The notes: generated from the sequence alone by a model not told the origin. A stretch of DNA of 64,000 bases from Clostridia bacterium (GCA_017447185.1 JAFSOC010000021.1:1-64000), one strand, 5' to 3'. Shown: positions 26,730-35,968, counted from the first letter of the stretch. Made by a program: numbers and translations.

Positions 26730-27122
26730 TTATTCATTCTCCTCCTGCGCGTCCATCTCCGCTGCCTGGTTCAGCATACCGGCGATTCGCACATAAGGCT
26801 CGATTCCGTCAATATATCCCAGTTCCCTGTGGCGGACGACGGTGTCATTCTCATACAGTTTGAATTCCCAGGCGGTGCCGTCGCAGTCATCGGTTTTCTC
26901 GTCTGTCCAGTAGTCGTGGATGCATTCCTGCAGGAACTCCATCTGTTCCTCATACAGCGCGCCTTCCCGCGTTTCCTCCAGGGTCAGGTCCTCCCGGTCC
27001 ACCGGCCGGTAGGTCGTTTTCATGGAATAGGTTCCGTCCGTATTGATTTTCCAGGTCCGTTTTTCCCAGGAACCCGGTCCCATCAGTCCCCAGTTCCTTT
27101 CCGTAGCTTTCAGCAACAGCAT
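26730..27122 (-). CDS. Hypothetical acidic protein
   Basis: A 130-residue cytoplasmic protein with no signal peptide or membrane segment. It starts MLLLKATERNWGLMG, has a tryptophan- and glycine-rich N-terminal third (GSWEKRTWKINTDGTYSMK) that looks like paired beta strands, and a strongly acidic C-terminus (MLNQAAEMDAQEENE). I place the start at ATG 27122 following GGAAAG; a GTG six bases earlier sits too close to that site. I do not recognise the family. The truncated isomerase-like gene follows it. Confidence 0.65.
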   Translation of the reverse strand: MLLLKATERNWGLMGPGSWEKRTWKINTDGTYSMKTTYRPVDREDLTLEETREGALYEEQMEFLQECIHDYWTDEKTDDCDGTAWEFKLYENDTVVRHRELGYIDGIEPYVRIAGMLNQAAEMDAQEENE

Positions 27123-27269
27123 AGGCACTTTCCTTTCCGCACATCCTGTTTTACTTTTTTACTCTACGGATCCCCTTGTCCTTTCTTCTATAGAATACAA
27201 AAAAACGGGCAACAACACAAGACAGCCGCCGCAAACAATTCACCGGAAAAACCGGCATAAACATTCCTG

Positions 27270-27298
27270 TTGATTGCAAACGTTTGCTATGTTAGAAT
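27270..27298 (+). promoter_or_regulatory. Promoter of the GH94 gene with LacI-type operator in the spacer
   Basis: TTGATT (27270-27275) and TAGAAT (27293-27298) are 17 bases apart. The spacer contains the perfect 12-base palindrome GCAAACGTTTGC (27276-27287), the usual form of a LacI/GalR-family operator. A bound repressor would block RNA polymerase directly. No LacI-type gene is in the window, so the regulator is elsewhere. Confidence 0.8.
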
Positions 27299-27339
27299 GT
27301 ATCCGCAACCATACGGACAAATTCAAGGAGGATCATCGC

Positions 27340-29727
27340 ATGCAGTACGGCTATTTTGACGAGAAAGCCAGAGAATATGTCATTACCAACCCGAACACTC
27401 CCGCCCCCTGGGCGAATTACCTCGGCTCTCCGGATTACGGTGCCATCATCACCCAGAATGCTGGCGGTTACAGCTTTGTGAAGAGCGGCGCTGCCGGCCG
27501 GATCCTCCGTTATACTTTCAATCAGTTTGACGAGCCCGGCCGCTACATCTATCTCCGGGATGATGAAACCGGCGATTTCTGGAGCGCCAGCTGGAAGCCT
27601 GTCGCCAAGCCTCTGGATGAATACAAAACCGAGTGCCACCATGGCACCAGCTACACCGAATTTATCAGCGAATATGCCGGCATCCGCAGCCGGGCACTGT
27701 ATTACGTTCCTATGGGCGCCACCCATGAAGTATGGCGCATCAGCGTGGAGAACCTGTCCGGCAAGCCCCGGAAGATCTCCGTCTTCGGCTATGCTGAGCT
27801 GACCACCGAAAGCTTCTACACCCAGGACCTGGTGAACATGCAGTACACCCAGTTCATCACCAAGACCGAGTTCCATGACAATTTCATCCTGGAGCAGATC
27901 AATGAGTTCAACTATCCGAACCCGGACGGCACCACCGGCCGTGAGCGCTTCTTTGGCCTTGCCGGCGCACCTGTCGCCAGCTACACTGGCCGCCGCGAAC
28001 AGTTCCTCGGCCGCAACCGTTTTGATAAGCCCCAGGCGCTTCTCGACGGCAAGTGCGACAACTCCCTGAACTACAACGCGAACCCCTGTGGTGCCCTGCA
28101 GTTCTCCCTGTCCCTCGCCGCCGGTGAAAAGAAGACCGCCGCGTTCCTCCTGGGCCAGAAGAACGTCTTCGAAGCAAAAAAGATCATGGACCGCTACGCC
28201 GATACCGAAAAGATCGTCGACGCGGAAGAAGCCGAGCTGATCAAGTACTGGCACGGTGAACTGGAAAACCTGAAGATCTGCACCCCCGACAAGAATTTCG
28301 ACGCGATGATCAACACCTGGAACGCCTTCCAGTGCTTCACCACCTTCGTGTGGTCCCGCGCGGCATCCCTGGTATACTGCGGTGAGCGCAACGGATACGG
28401 CTACCGCGATACCGTCCAGGATATCCAGGGTATCATGCACCTGGATCCGGAACTGGCCCGCAAGCAGCTGACCTTCATGCTCTCCGCCCAGGTCCATCAC
28501 GGTGCCGGCCTGCCCCTGGTGAAATACACCCACAACGCCGGCCACGAAGACACCCCCGAGCAGGAAAGCTATGTGAAGGAGACCGGCCATCCCTCCTACC
28601 GGGCGGACGATGCCCTCTGGCTCTTCCCCACGGTTTACAAGTACGTGGCCGAAACCGGCAATGTTGCCTACCTGGATGAGGAAATTCCCTTCGCCGACAA
28701 GGATACCGGCACCGTCCGGGAGCACCTGAAGCGGGCGATCAACTTCTCCATGACGCATCTCGGACCGCACGGTATGCCCGCCGGCCTGCACGCGGACTGG
28801 AACGACTGCCTCGTCCTCGGTTCCCAGGGTGAAAGCACCTTCGTCGCCTTCCAGCTCTACTACGCGCTGAACATCATGAAGGAATTCTGCGAGAACGAGC
28901 CGGATTATGTGAAGTACCTGGATGAAACCGCTGCAAACCTCCTGAAGATCCTGAACGAGAAATGCTTCGAAGGCGACCGCTTCGTCCGCGGCTTCCGCGA
29001 CAACGGCGATGTCATCGGCAGCAAGAACAACAACGAAGCCAACATGTGGCTGAATCCGCAGAGCTGGGCCGTCATCTCCCGCGGTGCGACGAAGGAACAA
29101 ACGGAGGCCATCCTGCAGACCGCATATGAGAAGCTGAACACCCCCTACGGCCTGGAGCTCATGCAGCCCAGCTATCGCTACGAATACTTCGAAGGCGCCC
29201 GCATGCGGCTCTTCAACCCCGGCACCAAGGAGAACGGCGGTATCTTCTGCCAGCCCCAGGGATGGGCAGTCCTGGCGGAAGCCCTGGCCGGCCACGGCAA
29301 CCGGGCCTACAAGTACTTCACGGAGAGCAGCCCCGCCTCCTTCAATGAAAACGCGGACCTGCGGGTCATCGAGCCCTATGTCCACGGACAGTTCATCGAA
29401 GGCCACGAGAGCCCCTTCGCCGGCCGCAGCCATGTCCATTGGCTCACCGGCACCGCCAGCACCGTTATGGTCGGCTGCGTGGAAGGCATCCTGGGCCTCC
29501 GTCCCACCCCGAAGGGAATCCTGATCTCTCCTGCCATCCCCTCTGACTGGGAAAGCTTCACCATGGAAAAAGTCTTCCGCGGAAAGAAGCTCCACATCAC
29601 CGTGGATAACAAGGCCGGCAAGGAAGGCAATCCCTCGAAGATCATCCTCAACGGTGAAGAGCGCCCTGCGGTCCTCATCCCCGCCGAAGACCTGAAGGAT
29701 GAAAACACCATCACTGTAGTCATGTAA
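27340..29727 (+). CDS. GH94 glycoside phosphorylase, cellobiose phosphorylase-like
   Basis: A 795-residue cytoplasmic enzyme of glycoside hydrolase family 94, which cleaves beta-linked disaccharides with phosphate, saving ATP by yielding a sugar 1-phosphate. The N-terminal beta-sandwich starts MQYGYFDEKAREYVI. The (alpha/alpha)6 barrel holds the motif GLHADWNDCL with the candidate general acid Asp486, and ERNGYGYRDTVQDI and GGIFCQPQGWAVLAEAL shape the pocket. Length and motifs fit cellobiose phosphorylase best, but chitobiose or other specificities in GH94 cannot be excluded. AAGGAGG precedes the ATG. The operator upstream suggests sugar-responsive control. Confidence 0.9.
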   Translation: MQYGYFDEKAREYVITNPNTPAPWANYLGSPDYGAIITQNAGGYSFVKSGAAGRILRYTFNQFDEPGRYIYLRDDETGDFWSASWKPVAKPLDEYKTECHHGTSYTEFISEYAGIRSRALYYVPMGATHEVWRISVENLSGKPRKISVFGYAELTTESFYTQDLVNMQYTQFITKTEFHDNFILEQINEFNYPNPDGTTGRERFFGLAGAPVASYTGRREQFLGRNRFDKPQALLDGKCDNSLNYNANPCGALQFSLSLAAGEKKTAAFLLGQKNVFEAKKIMDRYADTEKIVDAEEAELIKYWHGELENLKICTPDKNFDAMINTWNAFQCFTTFVWSRAASLVYCGERNGYGYRDTVQDIQGIMHLDPELARKQLTFMLSAQVHHGAGLPLVKYTHNAGHEDTPEQESYVKETGHPSYRADDALWLFPTVYKYVAETGNVAYLDEEIPFADKDTGTVREHLKRAINFSMTHLGPHGMPAGLHADWNDCLVLGSQGESTFVAFQLYYALNIMKEFCENEPDYVKYLDETAANLLKILNEKCFEGDRFVRGFRDNGDVIGSKNNNEANMWLNPQSWAVISRGATKEQTEAILQTAYEKLNTPYGLELMQPSYRYEYFEGARMRLFNPGTKENGGIFCQPQGWAVLAEALAGHGNRAYKYFTESSPASFNENADLRVIEPYVHGQFIEGHESPFAGRSHVHWLTGTASTVMVGCVEGILGLRPTPKGILISPAIPSDWESFTMEKVFRGKKLHITVDNKAGKEGNPSKIILNGEERPAVLIPAEDLKDENTITVVM

Positions 29728-29750
29728 TCCGGGAGTTTGTCCCGATCGTA

Positions 29751-29797
29751 AGGAAGGATCCCCTGAAGTCTTTAAAGCCTTGGGGGATCCTCCTTTT
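29751..29797 (+). terminator. Terminator-like hairpin after the GH94 gene
   Basis: GGATCCCC (29756-29763) pairs with GGGGATCC (29783-29790) around an 18-base loop and is followed by TCCTTTTGTT. Confidence 0.6.
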
Positions 29798-29806
29798 GTT
29801 CCGTGT

Positions 29807-29833
29807 GTTATTCCGAATGAAGCCGAGGAATCG
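29807..29833. repeat. ATTCCGAANGAAG...GGAATC-type intergenic element
   Basis: A short sequence with an ATTCC...GGAAT inverted arrangement, of the style seen as dispersed intergenic repeats in many bacteria. Its GAGGA also serves as the ribosome-binding site of the trmO gene that begins a few bases later. Only one copy was noticed in the window, so its repeat nature is inferred from general experience. Confidence 0.35.
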
Positions 29834-29836
29834 CTT

Positions 29837-30499
29837 ATGAAAACCATTGCCAGAATCCACAATCCCTATGATGAGAAGTTCGGTGTCCCACGCCAGAGCG
29901 GCCTGGCGGAGGAAGTCCTCTCCGTCATTGTTTTTGAAGAGGAATATCGCGTCCCGGAAGCCCTCCGGGGTATTGAGGAATTCTCGCACCTGTGGCTGAT
30001 CTGGGGCTTTGACAAGGCGGAGCGGGATACCTGGTCCCCCACGGTCCGTCCCCCGCGTCTCGGCGGCAACAAGCGCGTCGGTGTCTTTGCCACCCGCTCC
30101 CCTTTCCGTCCGAATGCCATCGGACTGAGCTGCGTGAAGCTTGTCTCCGTTGATAAGACACCCGACGGCCTGGCCCTGACGGTTTCCGGAGCCGATCTCA
30201 TGAACGGCACTCCAATCTATGATATCAAGCCGTATCTGCCCTACGCGGACTGCAAGCCCGAGGCCACCGGCGGTTTCACCGATACCACCGAAAAGCGCAC
30301 GGTCACCGTTGCCTTCTCTGAAGAGGCGGAAAACAAGCTTCTCCCCGAAATGAGAAAAGCCCTTGCGTCTGTACTGAAGGAGGACCCCCGGCCCGCCTAC
30401 CAGGAAGACCCCGACCGGGAATATATCTTCTCCTTTGCCTCTGCCCAGATCCACTTTACGGTAAAAGAAGGAAAGCTTCTTGTCACAAAAGTGGATTAA
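29837..30499 (+). CDS. trmO: tRNA (N6-threonylcarbamoyladenosine37-N6)-methyltransferase TrmO
   Basis: A 220-residue protein of the TsaA/TrmO family, which methylates t6A37 in some tRNAs with S-adenosylmethionine. It shows the N-terminal IARIHNPYDEKFGVPRQSG, the hallmark HLWLIWGFD, GVFATRSPFRPNAIGLS and the PYLPYADC segment, then a C-terminal domain ending near the stop. Start at ATG 29837 follows GAGGA; the frame is open further upstream but that part is the hairpin and the dispersed element. Confidence 0.92.
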   Translation: MKTIARIHNPYDEKFGVPRQSGLAEEVLSVIVFEEEYRVPEALRGIEEFSHLWLIWGFDKAERDTWSPTVRPPRLGGNKRVGVFATRSPFRPNAIGLSCVKLVSVDKTPDGLALTVSGADLMNGTPIYDIKPYLPYADCKPEATGGFTDTTEKRTVTVAFSEEAENKLLPEMRKALASVLKEDPRPAYQEDPDREYIFSFASAQIHFTVKEGKLLVTKVD

Positions 30500-30584
30500 A
30501 ATGAAACAACCGAAGCATAGTAAAAGGCGGTCCGCATTGCTGCGGGCCGCCTGTAATTTTTCTGCTGTTCAGTTCCCTGTGGGA

Positions 30585-30860
30585 TCAGAGTCCGGGCATT
30601 TCGGGAAGCCTGATCTGAACGTCATCTTTCTTGCAGATTTCATCAAAATCGCGGGTTGCTCTCGCAATGGCTTCTGCGGTTTCCCTTGCCTTCTTTTTCT
30701 CCGGATCCTCCTCAGGTGTGTAGCAAACCTGGACGCCCTAGCGGCGGGCCTCACCGGTTTCAGTCTTCTTGGACTTTTTCTTTCCGCCGGCAACCTTTTC
30801 CAGCATTTCCGGGTTCAGTTCATTTACCATTGTTTCGTTCATATCCTTCATGTTTTCCAT
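30585..30860 (-). pseudogene. Possible double-glycine peptide gene with an in-frame amber codon
   Basis: From ATG 30860, preceded by GGAGG at seven bases, the frame encodes 40 residues starting MENMKDMNETMVNELNPEML and containing a leader-like NPEMLEKVAGG followed by a short basic tail (KKKSKKTETGEARR). It stops at TAG (30740-30738). The same frame then stays open for 50 more codons with coherent charged sequence (YTPEEDPEKKKARETAEAIA) to TGA at 30587-30585. Either the 40-mer is a complete small peptide with a double-glycine leader, or a longer 91-residue protein has been broken by one substitution. No new start follows the TAG. Confidence 0.5.
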
Positions 30861-30999
30861 TTCCTTATCCTCCGGTTTCAAATGTTGTTTTTGTTTGTTG
30901 TTCATCTCTGAACGCCTGTTGATACGGCCGGATTCATCCGACGGCAGTAAGTTTACACAGAAGTGTACACCACATGTCTAACAAGCAAAAACATTCTTG

Positions 31000-33900
31000 T
31001 TATTTTCGTTTCTTTCCGAAGCGAATCAGCATCCCGAATGCAGCCATTCCAACCAGTCCCGTCAAAAAGATTCCGAGCCACAGGGCAGGATTGCCGTTGT
31101 CACCCGTAGGAGGAAGCGGACGAGGTGTCGGACTGGGTGTAGGAGATGGTGTGGGAGATGGGGTTGGCGTTGGGGCGGGCGTTAGTGTGGGTGTTGTTGT
31201 GGGTGTGGGAGATAGTGTAGGCGTTGGCTCAGTATTCTTCACAGAGAAAGTTCCATCCGCCGTGCCGTCCCTGTAAACAATATGGATCTCATAGGTCCCT
31301 TCCTGCAATGTCTGCAGATAGCCCGCCTTCAGCAGGATAATCGTACTGCCAGAGGAAGCATCGTATTGATCCGCAGGAAGCCTGCTTTCGTTGATCCTCA
31401 CGCCAGTGAAATATGCATAGTTACCATCGGCAGCAAATTTCAGGGTGTCTGTTGAATTCAATACCCAGACAGCGCCGTTCCCCTCAATAATCCGATAGTC
31501 CGCTTTCCAGACCGCGTACAGTACTGTGTTCTCCAGGAAGCTCACCGAGCTTCCCGCCTTATACTCCGCAGTTTTGGACTTTGGGGACGCACTCCATCCC
31601 AGGAAGGAATGCTGCCCGTCCCAGACCGGGATGTTTCCGCTCAGCTGGAACCAGTTGCCTGCCGGAATCCACTGGTCCGATGGCTTCTGGCCTGTCGGCC
31701 CACCGTTCATATCAAATCTGATTCGGATTGGTTCATCCACCGGGTCAAAGCCCCAGACCGCATATAGTGTAAGCACGGTTTCGTCCGGATTGTAGGGAAT
31801 TACGTTCTCCTGGCCCACCGGATAGTCCGGAAGATCTGCAGTATCGCTCCGGCTCCAGCCCAGGAATTTGTAATAAGTCCAGCGGGCCTGAGATGTGGTC
31901 AGTTTCATAGCCTCCCCGTTTTTCGCGAATTGGGGGGTTGGCGCCGATTCACCGCCATTGGCATTGAATCGTACCATCCAGTCGCTGCCCAGCACTTCCC
32001 ACTGGGCGTAAAGTACTGTATCCCCGGTCAGGTCAATAATGGATCCCGGCGCCACAGCTTTCCCCTTTCCGTCCGCCTGCAGGTTCCAGCCGGTAAAATG
32101 GCGGCCGGATTTTAACGGTATGGTATCCGGCACGGAAACCTTCGTTGAAACTTCAGGGACAAACAGGATATCTTCCGGCATGTTGGCCACATCGTTTCCT
32201 GCCGGATCCCTGAAACTCAGGGTGCAGAGCGGGAACTGGTTCCATACAGCGTATAAAATTGTATTCTCCGTGAAGTAATAGCTGCGTCCCGAGAAAAACG
32301 TTGCTGTTGTCGCGTTGGGATCCTTACTCCAGCCTGCCAGGTAATGGATCTCATCCCAGTGAATGTTCTTCGTTGGAATCATCATCCAGGAGGGGTTTTC
32401 AATCCACTGGTCTGACGGAGCCTGCTCCTGGGGACCGCCGTTCATATCAAAATGCACCCGGATCGGCGGAATCACAGGATCGAAAGACCAGACCGCATAC
32501 AAGGTAACGATGAATTCCTCTCCCTTGGGAACATATCTGTTCTGCTGTCCATAAGGATAATCCGGTTCAAATGCATCTTCCGTCTCTGCCCATCCCAGGA
32601 AGTGATAGTTCGTCCACAGGGCGGGCATATCGGTCAGAAGTACGCTCTGATTCAGCGGAACCACCTGGCCTTCCGGTGCCCATTCTCCGCCGTTGGCATT
32701 GTACTGGATGAGATAATACTTGGAAATCAGCTCCCACTGTGCATAAAGGGTAATATCCTCACGCTGACCGAGCTGGGATCCCGGAGCAACCGCTTTACCG
32801 GACCCGTCCTTTTCCGTATTCCATCCGGTGAAAAGCAGGCCGGATTTTTCCGGAATATTTTTGGGAATATTCGCCTTTCCCTGGGAATAATGGTAATAAA
32901 TCGTCGACGGCATTCCGGTTGCGCTTCCGCTGCCGGAATCCTCAAAGTATATCGCTTGGGTCGATGTGTCCAGCGTCAGAGTCTCTTTCTCCGGATCCGG
33001 GGGCGTATCTTCTTTGTTGGCAGCGGTGCCCTTTTCCTTCGAAATCCCCTTTTCTGTAATGTCCACTGACGATTTGATGGACAGATGAGGGTTCAGGTTA
33101 TCCTGAATGGAAGCAGTTACCGTAACAGGATTCGGATCCTTGAAATCCTTCAGGGGAATATAAATCTTTGCATCGCCGAACACGTCAGTTTTAGCAGTGA
33201 TGACGTCCTTGAAATACTTTTCATCGTGGGGACTGTAGGTTACCTCTGCTCCCTCGATCTCCTTTCCGTTCTGATCCTGAACATGAACATCCAGCCTGTA
33301 TCCGATCAGCGGACAGGTGCCTTCGCCATCCTGGGAAAAGGTATCGCTCCAGTAATGATCGATGAGCGGATCCATTTCCTTTTCCGGAATCAGCTCATAC
33401 AGCTTGGAAAAGATACCGGCAATCTTGATTTCCGCTGCCAGCGGGCCTATCTGGGGGAAGAGGCCTTTGTAGCGGCATCTGTTGCAGGCGTGATACATAT
33501 ACTTGTGCCGGTCTTCCACAAAATAATGTCCCTGGTATGCCCGGTATTTGATGGTAAGCCCCAGCTTGTAGACAATTCCGGCAGAGAATACTTCCAGTTC
33601 CACTTCCGGTCCGATCTCCGCGCCGATGAAAACATCAAGCTCCTCTTCTCCGAAAACATCCACTTTTCCGCCGGAGCGATGCCCTTCGACATTTGCATTC
33701 ATAGCATCGAAGCCAACGTTAAAGGCGGCGGTAATCTCGAAAGACTCAGAGAATGAAGCACCAATGGATCCCTCTCCCCCGACGGTCATTCCCAGTGCAC
33801 ACAACGGAATGGGGATCATCAGACTCAACTCGCCTGTTTCAACTTTCTCAATGGCAAAGCTGTCAATCTCCAGTCCATATCTGATTTTAATCTCTCCATG

Positions 33901-34527
33901 GAGATGAAAACCCTGCACCTTGATCGATCCATCAATCTTGATTCTGGAATTGCCGTAAATGTCCAGCGTGTAAGCTGGTTCCTTTTTATGAATATCGATG
34001 TTGTGATCCTTGTCATTCGTCGCGGAAACCGCTTCAGAGGAGAACAGCAGATTAATGTCGGATACATAGGTTTTATATGTATTCCATTCATCCTCCGTCA
34101 TTGCCTTTTCTTGTTCTGCATCTCCTGAATATGTGAAAGCATTCAGAATCAGGCTGCCATTCGTACCGGACTGCAGAGTACCCGGATGCACAACCGGAAT
34201 CAGGCAGGTCACAGGCGTGCCCTTACTGGTGTTAATGACCTTGGGAGAAAGCTCCAGGACTACCATCTTCTGACCCGACGTTCCGTAAGCGATGGTTCCT
34301 TCCGACATCTGATAGTTGGATAGTGCGAAGGTTTTGGTGCCTCCATTTTCATTGCAGACAACACCGTCCGGTCCGCCTTTTTCCAAAATCAAGGTTACGT
34401 CATCTGGCACCCTGATGACTCCGGAAACACCATCCAGCGTCGTGACGCTGATTTCCCGATCCGCGAATGCGGCAGCACAGAGCAGCAGGCAGCAAATCAG
34501 CACGATCAGAAAAAGGTACTTTTTCAT
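31000..34527 (-). CDS. LPxTG-anchored surface protein with Listeria-Bacteroides (Flg_new) repeats
   Basis: A 1,175-residue wall protein. The N-terminal signal is MKKYLFLIVLICCLLLCAAA. The first half (about 35-480) is a beta-rich region of unknown family that includes a small cysteine pair (HACNRC). The second half carries at least six repeats of the InlB B/Flg_new type, recognisable from LYAVW or LYAQW at strand ends and GWN or GWS with AD or EKD. A Thr/Pro-rich spacer precedes the sortase signal LPPTGD, a hydrophobic helix and the tail RFGKKRK. Such repeats are usual in large adhesins. GGAGAA precedes the ATG. No sortase gene is in the window. Confidence 0.93.
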   Translation of the reverse strand: MKKYLFLIVLICCLLLCAAAFADREISVTTLDGVSGVIRVPDDVTLILEKGGPDGVVCNENGGTKTFALSNYQMSEGTIAYGTSGQKMVVLELSPKVINTSKGTPVTCLIPVVHPGTLQSGTNGSLILNAFTYSGDAEQEKAMTEDEWNTYKTYVSDINLLFSSEAVSATNDKDHNIDIHKKEPAYTLDIYGNSRIKIDGSIKVQGFHLHGEIKIRYGLEIDSFAIEKVETGELSLMIPIPLCALGMTVGGEGSIGASFSESFEITAAFNVGFDAMNANVEGHRSGGKVDVFGEEELDVFIGAEIGPEVELEVFSAGIVYKLGLTIKYRAYQGHYFVEDRHKYMYHACNRCRYKGLFPQIGPLAAEIKIAGIFSKLYELIPEKEMDPLIDHYWSDTFSQDGEGTCPLIGYRLDVHVQDQNGKEIEGAEVTYSPHDEKYFKDVITAKTDVFGDAKIYIPLKDFKDPNPVTVTASIQDNLNPHLSIKSSVDITEKGISKEKGTAANKEDTPPDPEKETLTLDTSTQAIYFEDSGSGSATGMPSTIYYHYSQGKANIPKNIPEKSGLLFTGWNTEKDGSGKAVAPGSQLGQREDITLYAQWELISKYYLIQYNANGGEWAPEGQVVPLNQSVLLTDMPALWTNYHFLGWAETEDAFEPDYPYGQQNRYVPKGEEFIVTLYAVWSFDPVIPPIRVHFDMNGGPQEQAPSDQWIENPSWMMIPTKNIHWDEIHYLAGWSKDPNATTATFFSGRSYYFTENTILYAVWNQFPLCTLSFRDPAGNDVANMPEDILFVPEVSTKVSVPDTIPLKSGRHFTGWNLQADGKGKAVAPGSIIDLTGDTVLYAQWEVLGSDWMVRFNANGGESAPTPQFAKNGEAMKLTTSQARWTYYKFLGWSRSDTADLPDYPVGQENVIPYNPDETVLTLYAVWGFDPVDEPIRIRFDMNGGPTGQKPSDQWIPAGNWFQLSGNIPVWDGQHSFLGWSASPKSKTAEYKAGSSVSFLENTVLYAVWKADYRIIEGNGAVWVLNSTDTLKFAADGNYAYFTGVRINESRLPADQYDASSGSTIILLKAGYLQTLQEGTYEIHIVYRDGTADGTFSVKNTEPTPTLSPTPTTTPTLTPAPTPTPSPTPSPTPSPTPRPLPPTGDNGNPALWLGIFLTGLVGMAAFGMLIRFGKKRK

Positions 34528-34853
34528 ACGTCCGTTCTCCTTACAATATAGAGTGTCCAGATCAGTAAAATGTTATTTCGCCCGCTCAGGTCTGCATCCT
34601 GATTTATGAAGCATCTGGCATTGCTTCTTCCGGGAATAATGCGGCCGGTCATGAGCCCTTTCATCACGGCTCTTGCAAGGCTTACATTCGGCGCAACATC
34701 TTTCGTATTATAAATATATTTTGATGAGTCCTGATAAATGTGTCAAGTTTTTTCAGCGTTCACATTTGGCATTGTTAGGCTTAACGATAAGTATTATACT
34801 GATATATGCTTATTGTTGGCTGAAGCAAATCGTAATTTATCAGGCAGGCAAAA
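34528..34853. other. Intergenic region between LPxTG gene and broken cargo gene
   Basis: About 325 bases with no convincing gene. It is AT-rich toward its right end and holds the promoter of the broken cargo gene. On the minus strand a TATATT about 25 bases ahead of the LPxTG ATG could be its -10 box, without a clear -35 box. I could not find by eye a copy of the tRNA-Val 3' end that would mark a left prophage attachment site. Confidence 0.6.
34772..34800 (+). promoter_or_regulatory. Promoter of the broken cargo gene
   Basis: TTGTTA (34772-34777) and TATACT (34795-34800), spacer 17 bases, in an AT-rich stretch. Confidence 0.7.
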
Positions 34854-35072
34854 ATGTTAAGAAAAGAATTTTGCCTATTCTGCTTGTGCTGTCATTGATC
34901 ATGAGCATGCCTTCCTATGGGAAAGCAAACAGCAAGGAGTCACAAATGGAAAAAGAATTATATACTGTCGTAAAAACAGGCAATAAACCGGATTGGAGCA
35001 ATGTGCCTGTCCTGCAGATCGATAAAGTGCTGTGGACGGAGGACTTTGGAATTCGTGCACAGGGTCAGTTAT
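34854..35072 (+). pseudogene. Remnant of a secreted-protein gene (phage cargo)
   Basis: The frame encodes a signal peptide (VKKRILPILLVLSLIMSMPS) and a short mature start (TVVKTGNKPDWSNVPVLQID) and then breaks off at about 35072, where the minus-strand tail gene begins. A good promoter is present, but no start codon in this frame follows it; the nearby ATG at 34854 is one base out of frame, suggesting a one-base loss at the start codon region. Base composition is more AT-rich than in the flanking phage gene. I do not recognise the protein. It is the first of several plus-strand genes lying among minus-strand tail genes. Confidence 0.6.
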
Positions 35073-35073
35073 G

Positions 35074-35766
35074 CTACTGCTCCGCTACGTTATACACAGG
35101 CCGTCCAACAGCTTCCGGATTGGATCCCGTTGCCGTTACGTTGATCGATACCGGCGCCTGGATGGTTTTCGAATTATTATTCGTCACAGGCGCCGTCACA
35201 TTGGACACATTCAGGATAGATTCCAGATTGCGCACTGTCGTCCGTGTTCCTGTCTGCGTTGTTCCGAAGGAACCGGCAGTCCTGGATGTTCCGCCAGACG
35301 TGCCGGAAGTTCCGCTCCCGTCCGTTCCGGGAAGATCCACTCCCCCGCTCGTCTCGACCTGCACCTTCAGCGGCAGTACCGCGGAAGCAAACAGGCTCTG
35401 CAGCGAAGAGAGCGCGTTCCTTCCCGCAGAAACTACCCGTGATCCGTCCGCTGACAATGTGAAAGCCTTGGCCGCTTCCTTCAGGAATGCGGCCAGTTCT
35501 TTATTCGCCTTTGTGAAGTCCAGCGACACCGGGAGATGCATCCCGGAAGGCTCTTCCGTGACGCTTGCCGTTCCGGAGCCGAATCCCGGCAGCGAGATTT
35601 CGTTCAGGTCCCGGAAGAAAGCCTGCACGGAAGCGCGGGCATTATCAAAGGCCGCCGCCAGTTTTTCCGCCAGCGTCCGGTTCTCTTCCAGCGCGGCCTG
35701 CAGCCGCGCCACGCCGGATTCGTCAATCTCAACACCAAAGGAAGCAAGAAACTCCTGATCAGCCAT
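35074..35766 (-). pseudogene. Phage tail tape measure protein, N-terminal fragment
   Basis: A 230-residue frame starting MADQEFLASFGVEIDESGVA, the usual opening of tail tape measure or tail-length proteins in Clostridia prophages, followed by coiled coil (about 20-60) and a Ser/Thr/Gly-rich region. It ends abruptly after VGRPVYNVAEQ at a TAG that coincides with the join to the plus-strand cargo remnant. Full tape measures are several times longer. GGAGGG precedes the start; the upstream gene overlaps it. Confidence 0.65.
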
Positions 35767-35870
35767 GAAAACCCTCCCGGAAAGTCAAAAAGTTTGCTTT
35801 TTTTCGCCCGCTGTACAGTTTTTTCCGGTTCACCCCCGCCGCTTCTCCGGATCCTTCCATAGCGTCCAAA
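35759..35870 (-). pseudogene. 3' end of a phage tail assembly chaperone-like gene
   Basis: Upstream of the tape measure start, the minus strand has an open frame ending in TFREGFHG whose TGA (35761-35759) overlaps the tape measure ATG. A second frame here reads RILWTLWKDPEKRRG to a stop, also protein-like. Two overlapping frames just before the tape measure is the classical place for tail chaperones made by frameshifting. Only the 3' part survives, since the bacteriocin cassette begins at about 35900. Confidence 0.4.
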
Positions 35871-35968
35871 GAATCCTTACACAAACCGCAAAAGCGTTAA
35901 ATACCAGCGTTTCCGGGCGGTCCGTATATACAGGTGAAAGCACCAAAGTGCTTCACAAAACAAAAAAT

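Noticed and set aside
27292..29862. An 856-codon open frame on the minus strand
   Set aside because: It is the antisense of the GH94 gene; the GH94 frame has catalytic motifs, a promoter and a ribosome site.
30738..30740. Amber codon read as pyrrolysine
   Set aside because: Nothing in the window supports pyrrolysine use, and the protein is not of a methyltransferase family. A mutation or a true stop is simpler.
31136..31224. Short tandem repeats of GTGGGTGT type as a CRISPR or regulatory repeat
   Set aside because: They encode the Thr/Pro-rich spacer before the LPxTG signal and are explained by the protein sequence.
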